Positions 15,760-23,544 of a stretch of 36,411 bases of DNA are shown here, one piece after another. The stretch lies in contig CAMYJV010000016.1 in assembly GCA_947258805.1 (NCBI GenBank), positions 1 through 36,411 of the forward strand. The letters are read 5' to 3'. Below the pieces are notes generated by a model, which was not told the origin of the DNA, ran no database searches, and saw only the letters and a program-made list of their open reading frames with translations. The stretch is from an uncultured Gammaproteobacteria bacterium (lineage in GTDB: Bacteria > Pseudomonadota > Gammaproteobacteria > GCA-2729495). Each line of letters starts with the position of its first letter. The stretch's first letter is position 1. The translations under genes and the position numbers were made by a program.

Positions 15760-16500
15760 ATGGACCGGCTGATATACACGGCGCTGAGTGGTGCTAGCGG
15801 GAGCATGCAGGCCCAGTCCGTGGTCAGCCATAACCTTGCCAACGTCGGGACGCACGGCTTCCGGGCGATGCAGCACACGCTGCTGAGTTCGCCCGTGGCC
15901 GGCGACGGACTGGAGTCGCGAATCGCTGTCGGTGAGCAACCGTTGAACTGGGACGACTCCCAGGGGCCGGCTTTGCAAACCGGCCGCGAGCTCGATATCG
16001 CCCTTGACGGCCCGGGCTGGCTCGCGGTGCAGGCCCCGGACGGTAATGAGGCCTACACCCGGGCCGGCAGCCTGCGGCTGACGCCGGAAGGCCTGCTGGA
16101 AACCTCGGGCGGCCACCTGGTACTCGGCAACGGCGGGCCCATTTCGTTGCCGCCCTACGAAAAGCTGGAGATCGCCGCGGACGGCACCATCAGCATCGTG
16201 CCCCAGGGCCAGGACGCCACCACCATCGCGGAGGTCGACCGCTTCAAGCTGGTGAACCCGCCGCGCGAAAGCCTGGGCCAGGTGGGACCGAGTCTCTTCG
16301 CGAACGTCGACGGCACTCCTGCCGAAGCTGATCCGGCAGTAAAGATCACTAACGGTCAGCTGGAAGGGTCCAATGTCAACGCGGCCGCGGCCCTGGTGCA
16401 GATGATCGAATTGTCCCGCCTGTATGAGATGCAGATCCGAACCCTGCACACGGCGGAAGAAAACGCCGAGCTGGCCGCCCAGCTCATGCGAGTCGGCTAA
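15760..16500 (+). CDS. flgF: FlgF, proximal rod protein
   Basis: This 246-residue protein is FlgF, a rod subunit. It starts MDRLIYTALSGASGSMQAQSVVSHNLANVGTHGFRAMQH, the FlgF variant of the rod motif, and ends GSNVNAAAALVQMIELSRLYEMQIRTLHTAEEN. The central LDIALDGPGWLAVQAPDGNEAYTRAGSLRLTPEG matches the shared FlgF/FlgG core. Its length is typical. It is placed directly before flgG, as in nearly all proteobacteria. GGAG precedes the ATG. Confidence 0.96.
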   Translation: MDRLIYTALSGASGSMQAQSVVSHNLANVGTHGFRAMQHTLLSSPVAGDGLESRIAVGEQPLNWDDSQGPALQTGRELDIALDGPGWLAVQAPDGNEAYTRAGSLRLTPEGLLETSGGHLVLGNGGPISLPPYEKLEIAADGTISIVPQGQDATTIAEVDRFKLVNPPRESLGQVGPSLFANVDGTPAEADPAVKITNGQLEGSNVNAAAALVQMIELSRLYEMQIRTLHTAEENAELAAQLMRVG

Positions 16501-16535
16501 TGCGGACAACGATGCGAGTACGGAGGAACTAGAAC

Positions 16536-17318
16536 ATGCAATCCTTGTGGATCGCGAAAACCGGCCTGGATGCGCAGCAGACGCGCATGTCGGTGATTTC
16601 GAACAACCTGGCCAACGTCAACACCATGGGCTTCAAGCGCAGCCGCGCGGTGTTCGAAGACCTGCTGTATCAGAACATTCAGCAGGCCGGCGCGGCAACG
16701 TCCCAGGACACCGAGAACCCCATCGGCCTGAGCATAGGTACCGGCGCACGGGTCGTCGCCACAGAGAAGACGTTTCAGCAGGGCGGCAGTGTCGACACCG
16801 GCAACCCGCTGGACCTGCTGATCGAGGGCCGGGGTTTCTTCCAGATCCTGCTGCCCGACGGTGATATCGCGTATTCGCGCGACGGTGCTTTCAAAATCGA
16901 TTCCGAAGGCCGGATGGTGACGGCTGCTGGCTACGAGCTGCAGCCGGGCATCACGATCCCGGACGGCGTCGAAAGCATCAGCATCTCGCCCGACGGTATC
17001 GTCGAGGCGAAGTTGCCGGGTCAACCCGCTCCGGTGCAGCTCGGGTCCCTGCAGACCGCAGACTTCATCAACCCCGCCGGCCTGCAGCCACGCGGCCAGA
17101 ACCTGTTCCTGGAAACGGCTGCCAGCGGCACGCCGCAGCTCGGCACGCCCGGACTCGACGGCCTTGGCAACCTCGTGCAGGGTTCCCTGGAAGGCTCCAA
17201 CGTCAATGTCGTCGAGGAACTGGTGGCCATGATCGGCACCCAGCGCGCTTACGAGATGAACTCCAAGGCCATCTCCACCGGCGACCAGATGCTGCAGTAC
17301 CTGAACAACAACCTGTAG
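16536..17318 (+). CDS. flgG: FlgG, distal rod protein
   Basis: This 260-residue protein is FlgG, which forms the distal rod through the P and L rings. Diagnostic segments are SLWIAKTGLDAQQTRMSVISNNLANVNTMGFKRSRAVFEDLLYQ, the core LDLLIEGRGFFQILLPDGDIAYSRDGAFKIDSEGRMVTAAGYEL, and the end GSNVNVVEELVAMIGTQRAYEMNSKAISTGDQMLQYLNN. GGAGGAA lies about 9 nt upstream of the ATG. The length of 260 is the family standard. flgH starts 8 bp after its stop. Confidence 0.97.
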   Translation: MQSLWIAKTGLDAQQTRMSVISNNLANVNTMGFKRSRAVFEDLLYQNIQQAGAATSQDTENPIGLSIGTGARVVATEKTFQQGGSVDTGNPLDLLIEGRGFFQILLPDGDIAYSRDGAFKIDSEGRMVTAAGYELQPGITIPDGVESISISPDGIVEAKLPGQPAPVQLGSLQTADFINPAGLQPRGQNLFLETAASGTPQLGTPGLDGLGNLVQGSLEGSNVNVVEELVAMIGTQRAYEMNSKAISTGDQMLQYLNNNL

Positions 17319-17326
17319 GTCAGTTC

Positions 17327-18022
17327 ATGAAGCACGTAATCAACCGGCTGACTCGCTCTCTGCTTGCCGTGGCCACCCTGGCGGCCGCTGCGTTGAGTGG
17401 TTGCACCACCGTCATCGGCCCGCAGCCCGGACAGTACCCGCCAGCGCCGCCGCCACAGCCCCTCGCGCCCGCAGCCGTGAACGGGGCCATCTATCAACAG
17501 GCGTCTGCTCAATCGCTGTTCGTCGACGTGAAGGCGCGGCGTATCGGCGACACGATCACGATCCTGTTGAACGAACGGACGCAGGCGTCGAAGAGCGCGA
17601 GTACTGATGCCAGCAAGAACAGTGACTTTGATTCCGGCAGCCCGGTGCTGTTCGGCGATACGCGCCGGGTGGGCGGCGACCGCATCGGCGAGACCAGCTG
17701 GGAAACGGAGCAGGATTTTGCCGGTGAGGGCTCCAGCAGCCAGAGCAACCGCCTCGACGGCAGCATCACGGTCACCGTGTTCGACGTACTGCCGAACGGC
17801 AACCTGGCGGTGCGCGGTGAGAAGTGGCTGACCCTGAACCAGGGCGAGGAATACGTACAGGTGACCGGCATCGTGCGACAGACGGATGTCAGTACGGAAA
17901 ACACCGTGCCGTCGTTCAAGGTTGCGGACGCGCGCATTACCTACAGCGGCAAGGGCACGCTCGCTGACGCGAACAAGCCCGGCATCGTCGCGAAGATATT
18001 CATGCGGTTCTTCCCGCTCTGA
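17327..18022 (+). CDS. flgH: FlgH, L-ring lipoprotein
   Basis: This 231-residue protein is FlgH, which assembles the L ring in the outer membrane around the rod. A signal peptide ends in the lipobox LSGC with the lipidated Cys at residue 26. The mature protein has a proline-rich segment (QYPPAPPPQPLAP) and then the FlgH core SLFVDVKARRIGDTITILLNERTQASKSASTDASK. The C-terminal part has DVLPNGNLAVRGEKWLTLNQGEEYVQVTGIVR and ARITYSGKGTLADANKPG. It is exported by Sec, not by the flagellar system. No strong ribosome site is visible; it starts 8 bp after flgG, so coupling is likely. Confidence 0.96.
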   Translation: MKHVINRLTRSLLAVATLAAAALSGCTTVIGPQPGQYPPAPPPQPLAPAAVNGAIYQQASAQSLFVDVKARRIGDTITILLNERTQASKSASTDASKNSDFDSGSPVLFGDTRRVGGDRIGETSWETEQDFAGEGSSSQSNRLDGSITVTVFDVLPNGNLAVRGEKWLTLNQGEEYVQVTGIVRQTDVSTENTVPSFKVADARITYSGKGTLADANKPGIVAKIFMRFFPL

Positions 18023-18035
18023 GCAGGGGTAAACA

Positions 18036-19181
18036 GTGAGAACAGGACGCATCAAGTACAGAATCAGCAACCGGCCGCTGCTGCTGCTCGGCTGGTTGCT
18101 GGCGACCATCGCGCTGGGCACGGGTGAAGCCTCGGCCGAGCGCATCAAGGACCTGGCCAACGTCGCGGGCGTTCGCACCAACCAGCTGGTGGGCTACGGC
18201 CTGGTGGTGGGCCTGAACGGCACGGGTGACCGCACCACGCAGGCGCCCTTCACAACGCAGTCCCTGGTCAACTTCCTGGAGCGCTACGGCATCACGCTGC
18301 CGCCGGGCACCAATCTGCAGCTGAAGAACGTGGCGGCGGTCAGCATTCAGGCCGATCTGCCGGCTTTCTCCAAACCGGGCCAGACCATAGACGTCACGGT
18401 GTCATCCATCGGTAACGCCGAGAGCCTGCGCGGCGGCGCGCTGCTTGCCACGCCGATGATTGGCCTGGACGGCAATACCTATGCCATCGCCCAGGGCAAC
18501 CTGCTGGTGGTGGGTCTGAGTGCCACCGGCCGCGACGGCAGCAACGTCTCAATCAACGTGCCAAGCGTCGGCCGGATTCCGAACGGCGCCACCGTGGAAC
18601 GCGAAGTGCCCAACAGTTTCGCGCAAACCGATTTCCTGACCCTGAACCTGCACCGCGCGGATTTCACGACCGCAACGAACCTGGCCAGCAGCATCAACGA
18701 TTACCTTGGCGCCGGCACCGCGCAACCCCTCGACGCGATGTCCGTGCAGATTGCCGCGCCATCCACGGCGGCCGCGCGCACGTCTTTCGTCTCGGTCATT
18801 GAAAACCTGGAGGTGGTAGCGGGGGCTGCAGCCGCCCGGGTGGTCATCAATGCCCGCACCGGCACCGTCATTATCAGTAACGAGGTCAAGGTACTGCCGG
18901 CCGCGGTGTCCCACGGCACGCTCGTGGTCAGCATCTCGGAAGACTTTGAAACCAGCCAGCCCGGCCCCTTTGCAGAGCGGGGCCAGACGGTGGTTACGCC
19001 GGACAGCAGCATCGACGTGTCGGTCACCGGGCCCGGAACCTTCATGGTCAAGGGCGGCATGGACCTGAATTCGATCGTGCAGGGCATCAACAACATTGGC
19101 GCTTCACCCGCCGACATCGTTGCGATCCTGCAGGCGCTGAAAGAAGCGGGCGCACTGCGTGCGGAACTGCTGGTGATTTGA
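18036..19181 (+). CDS. flgI: FlgI, P-ring protein
   Basis: This 381-residue protein is FlgI, which forms the periplasmic P ring in the peptidoglycan layer with help from FlgA. It starts with GTG at 18036. A signal peptide (PLLLLGWLLATIALGTGEASA) is cleaved near residue 34, giving mature ERIKDLANVAGVRTNQLVGYGLVVGLNGTGD, the highly conserved N-terminus. Other hallmarks are NVAAVSIQADLPAFSKPGQTIDVTVSSIGNAESLRGG and the C-terminal TFMVKGGMDLNSIVQGINNIGASPADIVAILQALKEAGALRAELLVI. The chaperone gene flgA is present in the window, but with an uncertain N-terminus. Confidence 0.97.
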   Translation: MRTGRIKYRISNRPLLLLGWLLATIALGTGEASAERIKDLANVAGVRTNQLVGYGLVVGLNGTGDRTTQAPFTTQSLVNFLERYGITLPPGTNLQLKNVAAVSIQADLPAFSKPGQTIDVTVSSIGNAESLRGGALLATPMIGLDGNTYAIAQGNLLVVGLSATGRDGSNVSINVPSVGRIPNGATVEREVPNSFAQTDFLTLNLHRADFTTATNLASSINDYLGAGTAQPLDAMSVQIAAPSTAAARTSFVSVIENLEVVAGAAAARVVINARTGTVIISNEVKVLPAAVSHGTLVVSISEDFETSQPGPFAERGQTVVTPDSSIDVSVTGPGTFMVKGGMDLNSIVQGINNIGASPADIVAILQALKEAGALRAELLVI

Positions 19182-19197
19182 TCAGCGGAGTGATGAC

Positions 19198-20124
19198 GTG
19201 ATCCCCGAAACTTCCGTCTACACCGACTTCAAAGGCCTGAATGAACTCGAGGCCGGCGCGCGCGAGCGCACCCCGGAAGCTACCCGTGAGGCTGCCAGGC
19301 AGTTCGAGGCCCTGTTCGTGCAGATGATGCTGAAGAGCATGCGCGAGGCGAGTTCGGTGTTTGCCGAAGATCGCGACACGACTTACGAGGAAATGTTCGA
19401 TCAGCAGATCGCACTGGAACTGACCCGGGAAAAAGGCCTGGGCCTGGCCGAAATGCTGGTGCGACAGCTGGGCGGCACCACGGGCCCGGAGTCCGCGCTA
19501 CCCATCGACCAGTCGCGCCTGCGCGAGCGGATGGACGAGCGCCTGCCCTCCTCCCCGGTGCCGGACGCAGCCGCGCCGGCGGCATCCCCGGTGCCGGAAC
19601 GGCAGGACTTCCGTCCCGACGGCCCGGAAAGCTTTCTGCGCAAGATCTGGCCTATGGCAGAGCAGGCTGCGAAGCAGCTGGGCGTAGACGTGCGCGCCAT
19701 CGCCGCGCAGGCCGCGCTGGAAACGGGCTGGGGCCAGCGCCTGATTCGCGATGCCGAGGGCATCAGCGGTAACAACCTGTTCGGGATCAAGGCCGACGGT
19801 CGCTGGGACGGCGAGCGCGTCAGTATCAGCACGCTGGAGTACGACAACGGCGCCGCGAGGCGCGAGCGTGCCGAGTTCCGCGCGTATCCCGACCTCGAGT
19901 CCGGTTTCGAAGATTACGTGAACTTCCTGCGCGAGAACCCTCGCTACAGCGACGCGACTCGCGGCAACCTCAGTGCCAGTGACTACGCCCTCTCCCTGCA
20001 GACTGCCGGCTACGCCACGGACCCGAAATACGCCAGCAAGATCAGCAACATTATGGACAGCCCGCGCTTCAGCCGGGTGGTCGATGACCTAAAGACCGGG
20101 AGTGAATTGCCGACAAGGCTGTAA
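19198..20124 (+). CDS. flgJ: FlgJ, rod-cap protein with peptidoglycan hydrolase domain
   Basis: This 308-residue bifunctional FlgJ caps the growing rod and cuts peptidoglycan to let it through. The N-terminal rod-cap domain (about 1-100) includes ARQFEALFVQMMLKSMREAS. A Pro/Ala-rich linker (about 115-140) joins it to a glucosaminidase domain with AIAAQAALETGWGQRLI, where Glu175 is the likely catalytic acid, and GNNLFGIKADGRWDGE. The start is GTG at 19198, 16 bp after flgI. The last 35 bp of the gene hold a sigma-28 promoter for flgKL, so the 3' end is coding and regulatory at once. Confidence 0.96.
   Translation: MIPETSVYTDFKGLNELEAGARERTPEATREAARQFEALFVQMMLKSMREASSVFAEDRDTTYEEMFDQQIALELTREKGLGLAEMLVRQLGGTTGPESALPIDQSRLRERMDERLPSSPVPDAAAPAASPVPERQDFRPDGPESFLRKIWPMAEQAAKQLGVDVRAIAAQAALETGWGQRLIRDAEGISGNNLFGIKADGRWDGERVSISTLEYDNGAARRERAEFRAYPDLESGFEDYVNFLRENPRYSDATRGNLSASDYALSLQTAGYATDPKYASKISNIMDSPRFSRVVDDLKTGSELPTRL
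20090..20116 (+). promoter_or_regulatory. Sigma-28 promoter for flgKL inside the end of flgJ
   Basis: TAAAG (20090-20094) and GCCGACAA (20109-20116) have 15 bp between TAAA and GCCG. The -10 differs from the FliA consensus GCCGATAA at one base. It would allow late expression of flgKL apart from the sigma-54 rod-hook operon, as in enteric bacteria. Confidence 0.6.
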
Positions 20125-20127
20125 ACC

Positions 20128-20148
20128 CGGCGCGCGTCCGTCGCGCCG
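20128..20148 (+). other. Hairpin between flgJ and flgK
   Basis: CGGCGCG (20128-20134) and CGCGCCG (20142-20148) form a 7-bp GC stem with a 7-nt loop. It lacks a T-run. It would lie in the leader of a transcript from the 20090-20116 promoter, and just after the flgJ stop in an operon transcript. Confidence 0.4.
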
Positions 20149-20169
20149 CAAGCCAGTGAACACGACATT

Positions 20170-22059
20170 ATGGCTGCCCTGATTAACAACGGTTTATCCG
20201 GCCTGCTTGCCGCCCAGCGCGCACTGCAGGTCACGAGCAACAACGTCGCGAATGCGACGACGGAAGGCTACACGCGCCAGCGCGTGGAACTCGCCGAGCG
20301 CCCCGCGCAGGCAGTGGGCGGCGGCCTGTCCATCGGCAACGGCGTGGGCGTCAGCGAGGTCAGCCGCATATACGACCAGTTTCTCGCCGATGAACTGAAA
20401 AGTGCAACCATGGCGCAGAATCGGTCGCGAATTCTCAGCAGTCTCGCCGGCCGGGTGGACAAGCTGCTCGGCAATCCCGACGCGGGTATCAATCAGAGCG
20501 TGCAGGCCTTTTTCAGCCAGGCAGAGGCCCTGAATCGCGACCCGTCGTCTGCCGTCAACCGCCAGCAGCTGATTGCCGAGGGACAGTCCCTCGCGCAGCG
20601 TTTCGCGCAGCTGGACTCACAGCTGGGCCAGATCGGCGAGGAAGTGAACGGCCGGCTGGAGCAGGCGATCAACCGGATTAACGACATCGCCGCCAGCCTC
20701 GCCCAGGTCAACGAACGCATTACCACGTCCAATGTCAGCAATCCGAACGACCTGTACGACGAACAGGAGCGCTTGCTGACGGAACTCGCCGAACTCATCG
20801 ATTTCAATGCGATTTCCCAGCCAACGGGCGCGGTGAACGTGCTGGCAGGCAACGGCCAGCCGCTGGTCCTGGACGTGACGGCCTACGAGCTGGACATGGT
20901 GCAGAACGAGTTCGACGGCACCCGTATGGAAGTGGCCTACCGGGGCCGCAACATTTCCAACCTGATTACCGGCGGCGAAGTCGCCGGCCTGCTGGCCGTG
21001 CGCTCGGAGGTCCTCGAGGGCGCGAAGCGCGAGCTGGGCCAGCTGGCCCTGGGCATCACCGAGGTCTTCAACAACCAGCACCGCCTGGGCGTGGATCTGA
21101 ACGGCGCGCTGGGCGGCGACTTCTTCGCCGCAGTGACGCCGATCAGCGCGGCGAGCGCGAACAACAGCGGCAGCGCACCGGTGACGGTCAGCATCGCCGA
21201 TCCCGCCGGCGTGGAAGCCCGCGATTACGTGTTGCGCTACAACGGCTCCGCGTGGGAACTGTCGGACATCAGCAACGGCGCGCCAGTCAGCCTGAGCGGC
21301 ACCGGCACGGCCGGCGATCCCTTCCTCGCCGGGGGCCTGGCCATCGTCGTCGGTGCGGGGGCTGCCAGCGGCGACCGCTACCGCGTCAGCGCGGTGAGCG
21401 GCGCGACGAGCGACATTGCCGTGGTCTTGAAGGATCCGCGCGCAATTGCGGCGGCCAGCCCGTTGACGACGGGCGTGGCACTGACCAACCTGTCCGACGC
21501 GAAGGTGTCGGGCGCCAGCGTGGACGATATCGCCGACCCGAACCTGCTGCGCACCGTCCAGATCCGTTTCGACGATCCAAATACCTACCGCATCCTGGAC
21601 AGTGGCGGCTCCGACCTGAGCGGACCGCTTGCCTACACGAGCGGCAACGACATCAGTTTCCAGGGCTTTACCCTGCAGGTCAGCGGCAGCCCGGTGGCGG
21701 GCGACGTGTTCAACGTCAAGTCTACCGGTGCCGGCAGTGGCGACAACACCAACGCGCTGGCGCTGTCGGAGATTGCATCAAAAGGCTTTTTCAACAACGG
21801 CGAACTGTCCGTGACTGGCGTGAACGCGAATCTCGTGGCCAGCGTCGGTTCGGCGTCTGCGCGAGCCAGCAGCGAACTTTCGGTGCAGACTTTGCTGCGT
21901 GACCAGGCCGAACTCGACCTGGAATCGGTCGCCGGTGTGAACCTGGAAGAAGAAGCGGTGAACATGCTGCGCTTCCAGGAAGCCTATCTTGCATCCAGCA
22001 AGATCATCACCGTGGCCAATGAACTGTTCCAGTCGCTGCTCGGCGCGATAGGTCGCTGA
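20170..22059 (+). CDS. flgK: FlgK, hook-filament junction protein 1
   Basis: This 629-residue protein is FlgK (HAP1), which joins the hook to the filament and is exported with chaperone FlgN. The N-terminus is diagnostic: NNGLSGLLAAQRALQVTSNNVANATTEGYTRQRVEL. A long helical D1 follows (INQSVQAFFSQAEALNRDPSSAVNRQQLIAEGQSLAQRFAQLD), then NNQHRLGVDLNGALGGDFF. The C-terminus is VNLEEEAVNMLRFQEAYLASSKIITVANELFQSLLGAIGR. The middle 330-520 region is beta-rich and enlarged relative to the enteric protein. The ribosome site is weak. flgL starts 1 bp after the stop. Confidence 0.96.
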   Translation: MAALINNGLSGLLAAQRALQVTSNNVANATTEGYTRQRVELAERPAQAVGGGLSIGNGVGVSEVSRIYDQFLADELKSATMAQNRSRILSSLAGRVDKLLGNPDAGINQSVQAFFSQAEALNRDPSSAVNRQQLIAEGQSLAQRFAQLDSQLGQIGEEVNGRLEQAINRINDIAASLAQVNERITTSNVSNPNDLYDEQERLLTELAELIDFNAISQPTGAVNVLAGNGQPLVLDVTAYELDMVQNEFDGTRMEVAYRGRNISNLITGGEVAGLLAVRSEVLEGAKRELGQLALGITEVFNNQHRLGVDLNGALGGDFFAAVTPISAASANNSGSAPVTVSIADPAGVEARDYVLRYNGSAWELSDISNGAPVSLSGTGTAGDPFLAGGLAIVVGAGAASGDRYRVSAVSGATSDIAVVLKDPRAIAAASPLTTGVALTNLSDAKVSGASVDDIADPNLLRTVQIRFDDPNTYRILDSGGSDLSGPLAYTSGNDISFQGFTLQVSGSPVAGDVFNVKSTGAGSGDNTNALALSEIASKGFFNNGELSVTGVNANLVASVGSASARASSELSVQTLLRDQAELDLESVAGVNLEEEAVNMLRFQEAYLASSKIITVANELFQSLLGAIGR

Positions 22060-22060
22060 C

Positions 22061-23254
22061 GTGCGCGTTTCCAGCAAGAGCTTTCAGCTGCAGTGGCTGG
22101 CGAATTTCACGTCGCGGCAGGTGGAGCTGGCAGACATACAGAGACAGGTCAGCACCGGCAAACGTGTGGCCACGGCCGCCGACGACCCGGCGGGCGCTTC
22201 ACAGATCGTGCAGCTGCAGGACGGCCTGAATCGCCTGGAACGCTATGCGGCGAACTCGGACACGGCACGCCGGCGCCTGGGCCTGGAAGAAAGCGCGCTG
22301 GCGGAGGCCGGCGACCTGCTCGACCGCGTGCGGGAACTGGCCATCCAGGCCGGCGGCCCCGTTCAGACCACCCAGGTCCGCCAGGCCCTGGCAGACGAGG
22401 CGCGCGAGATTCGCCGCAACCTGCTGGACCTCGCCAACGCCCAGGACGGTGAAGGCCGCTACCTGTTTGCGGGCAATGCCGTCAGGAACCAGCCCTTCAC
22501 GAACGCCGGCGGCTCGGTGACCTATAACGGTGACGACGGCACCCGCTCGCAGCGCATCGGCGACAATCGTGTCGTGTCGGAAGGCGACCCCGGCTCCAGC
22601 GTGTTCAGCGCCATTCGCAACGGTAACGGCACCTTCACCGTTGCCCCGGCGGCCGCCAATACCGGCACCGCGATCTACTCGGCGGCAACCGTGGCAGATG
22701 CAGGCGCGTGGCCCACGGCCAGCTTCACGATTGCCTTCACCGCACCGGACGCCTATGAGGTGCGCGACGGCGGTGGCGCCGTGGTGCAGTCCGGCGCCTT
22801 CAGTACCGGCGACACGATCAGCTTTGCGGGCATCGGTGTGACGGTCAAAGGCCAGCCGGCCACCGGTGATGAATTCCAGGTGGCGCCCAGCACCTACCAG
22901 GACGTATTCACGACGGTGGACCGGTTCATCGCGGCTATGGAATCGGATCTCAGCGACGGCGCGAGCCGCGCCCAGGCCCAGAGCGCGCTGAATTCCTCCC
23001 TGCTCGACCTGGACCAGGCCCTGGACCACCTGAGCACCGTGCGCAGCAGCGTGGGTTCGCGGCTGGCGGTCATCGCTCAGCAGGGCGAGAACAACGAAGA
23101 CCTTGGCCTGCAGTACACGCAAACCCTGTCCACGGTGCGCGACGTGGACTACGCGCGCGCCATCTCCGAGCTGGAACAGCAGCTGATCGGGCTCGAAGCG
23201 GCGCAGAAGACCTTTGTCCGCACCCGCTCATTCTCCCTGTTCAACCTGATCTAG
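22061..23254 (+). CDS. flgL: FlgL, hook-filament junction protein 3
   Basis: This 397-residue protein is FlgL (HAP3), the second junction subunit. It has the flagellin-like N-terminus QLQWLANFTSRQVELADIQRQVSTGKRVATAADDPAGASQIVQLQDGLNRLERYAANSDTARRRLGLEESAL. GEGRYLFAGNAVRNQPF is a FlgL hallmark. The C-terminal helix is TLSTVRDVDYARAISELEQQLIGLEAAQKTFVRTRSFSLFNLI. A GTG at 22061 starts it 1 bp after flgK, so the pair is coupled. A variable beta-rich insert covers residues about 200-285. Confidence 0.95.
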   Translation: MRVSSKSFQLQWLANFTSRQVELADIQRQVSTGKRVATAADDPAGASQIVQLQDGLNRLERYAANSDTARRRLGLEESALAEAGDLLDRVRELAIQAGGPVQTTQVRQALADEAREIRRNLLDLANAQDGEGRYLFAGNAVRNQPFTNAGGSVTYNGDDGTRSQRIGDNRVVSEGDPGSSVFSAIRNGNGTFTVAPAAANTGTAIYSAATVADAGAWPTASFTIAFTAPDAYEVRDGGGAVVQSGAFSTGDTISFAGIGVTVKGQPATGDEFQVAPSTYQDVFTTVDRFIAAMESDLSDGASRAQAQSALNSSLLDLDQALDHLSTVRSSVGSRLAVIAQQGENNEDLGLQYTQTLSTVRDVDYARAISELEQQLIGLEAAQKTFVRTRSFSLFNLI

Positions 23255-23414
23255 GCGCCTCTCCCCGGGTTCTCCGCCCGTCTGCCGCCCCCGGCATCCG
23301 CTCCAGCCACTCCGATCTTCCCGCCCGGCGGAGCTCGACTACCGATTTCCTGCCACCACGGCGCGGCGAGCCCCGATGCCCGCCAATCTGCGACATTCGT
23401 CACATGGATCCGGT

Positions 23415-23441
23415 TCAAGTCCCTGCAGCAGCGGCCGATAA
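23415..23441 (+). promoter_or_regulatory. Sigma-28 promoter for fliC
   Basis: TCAAG (23415-23419) and GCCGATAA (23434-23441) have exactly 15 bp between TCAA and GCCG, a near-perfect FliA promoter. The TSS near 23448 gives a leader of about 97 nt before fliC. The rest of the 290-bp flgL-fliC gap (23255-23414) is C-rich and shows no gene or clear terminator. Confidence 0.92.
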
Positions 23442-23461
23442 CACCCTTGCAAAGCCTGACA

Positions 23462-23505
23462 GGTCCCTCACGGACAACCGTAGGGAAAGGCCCGCACCGG
23501 GGACC
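23462..23505 (+). promoter_or_regulatory. Structured fliC 5' leader with two competing stems
   Basis: CCCT (23465-23468) with AGGG (23482-23485), extended by CGG/CCG around an ACAA loop, forms one stem. GGTCCC (23462-23467) can instead pair with GGGACC (23500-23505). The two overlap and cannot both form. They lie in the transcribed leader between promoter and ribosome site (AAGGAG at about 23532). A post-transcriptional role is inferred. Confidence 0.35.
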
Positions 23506-23544
23506 CGTAGAGCTGCAACTTGAGTTCAATTAAGGAGTTCTAAA

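Noticed and set aside
15019..16509. Long minus-strand open frame opposite flgE/flgF
   Set aside because: It is antisense to two certain flagellar genes, low in recognisable motifs and explained by high GC content.
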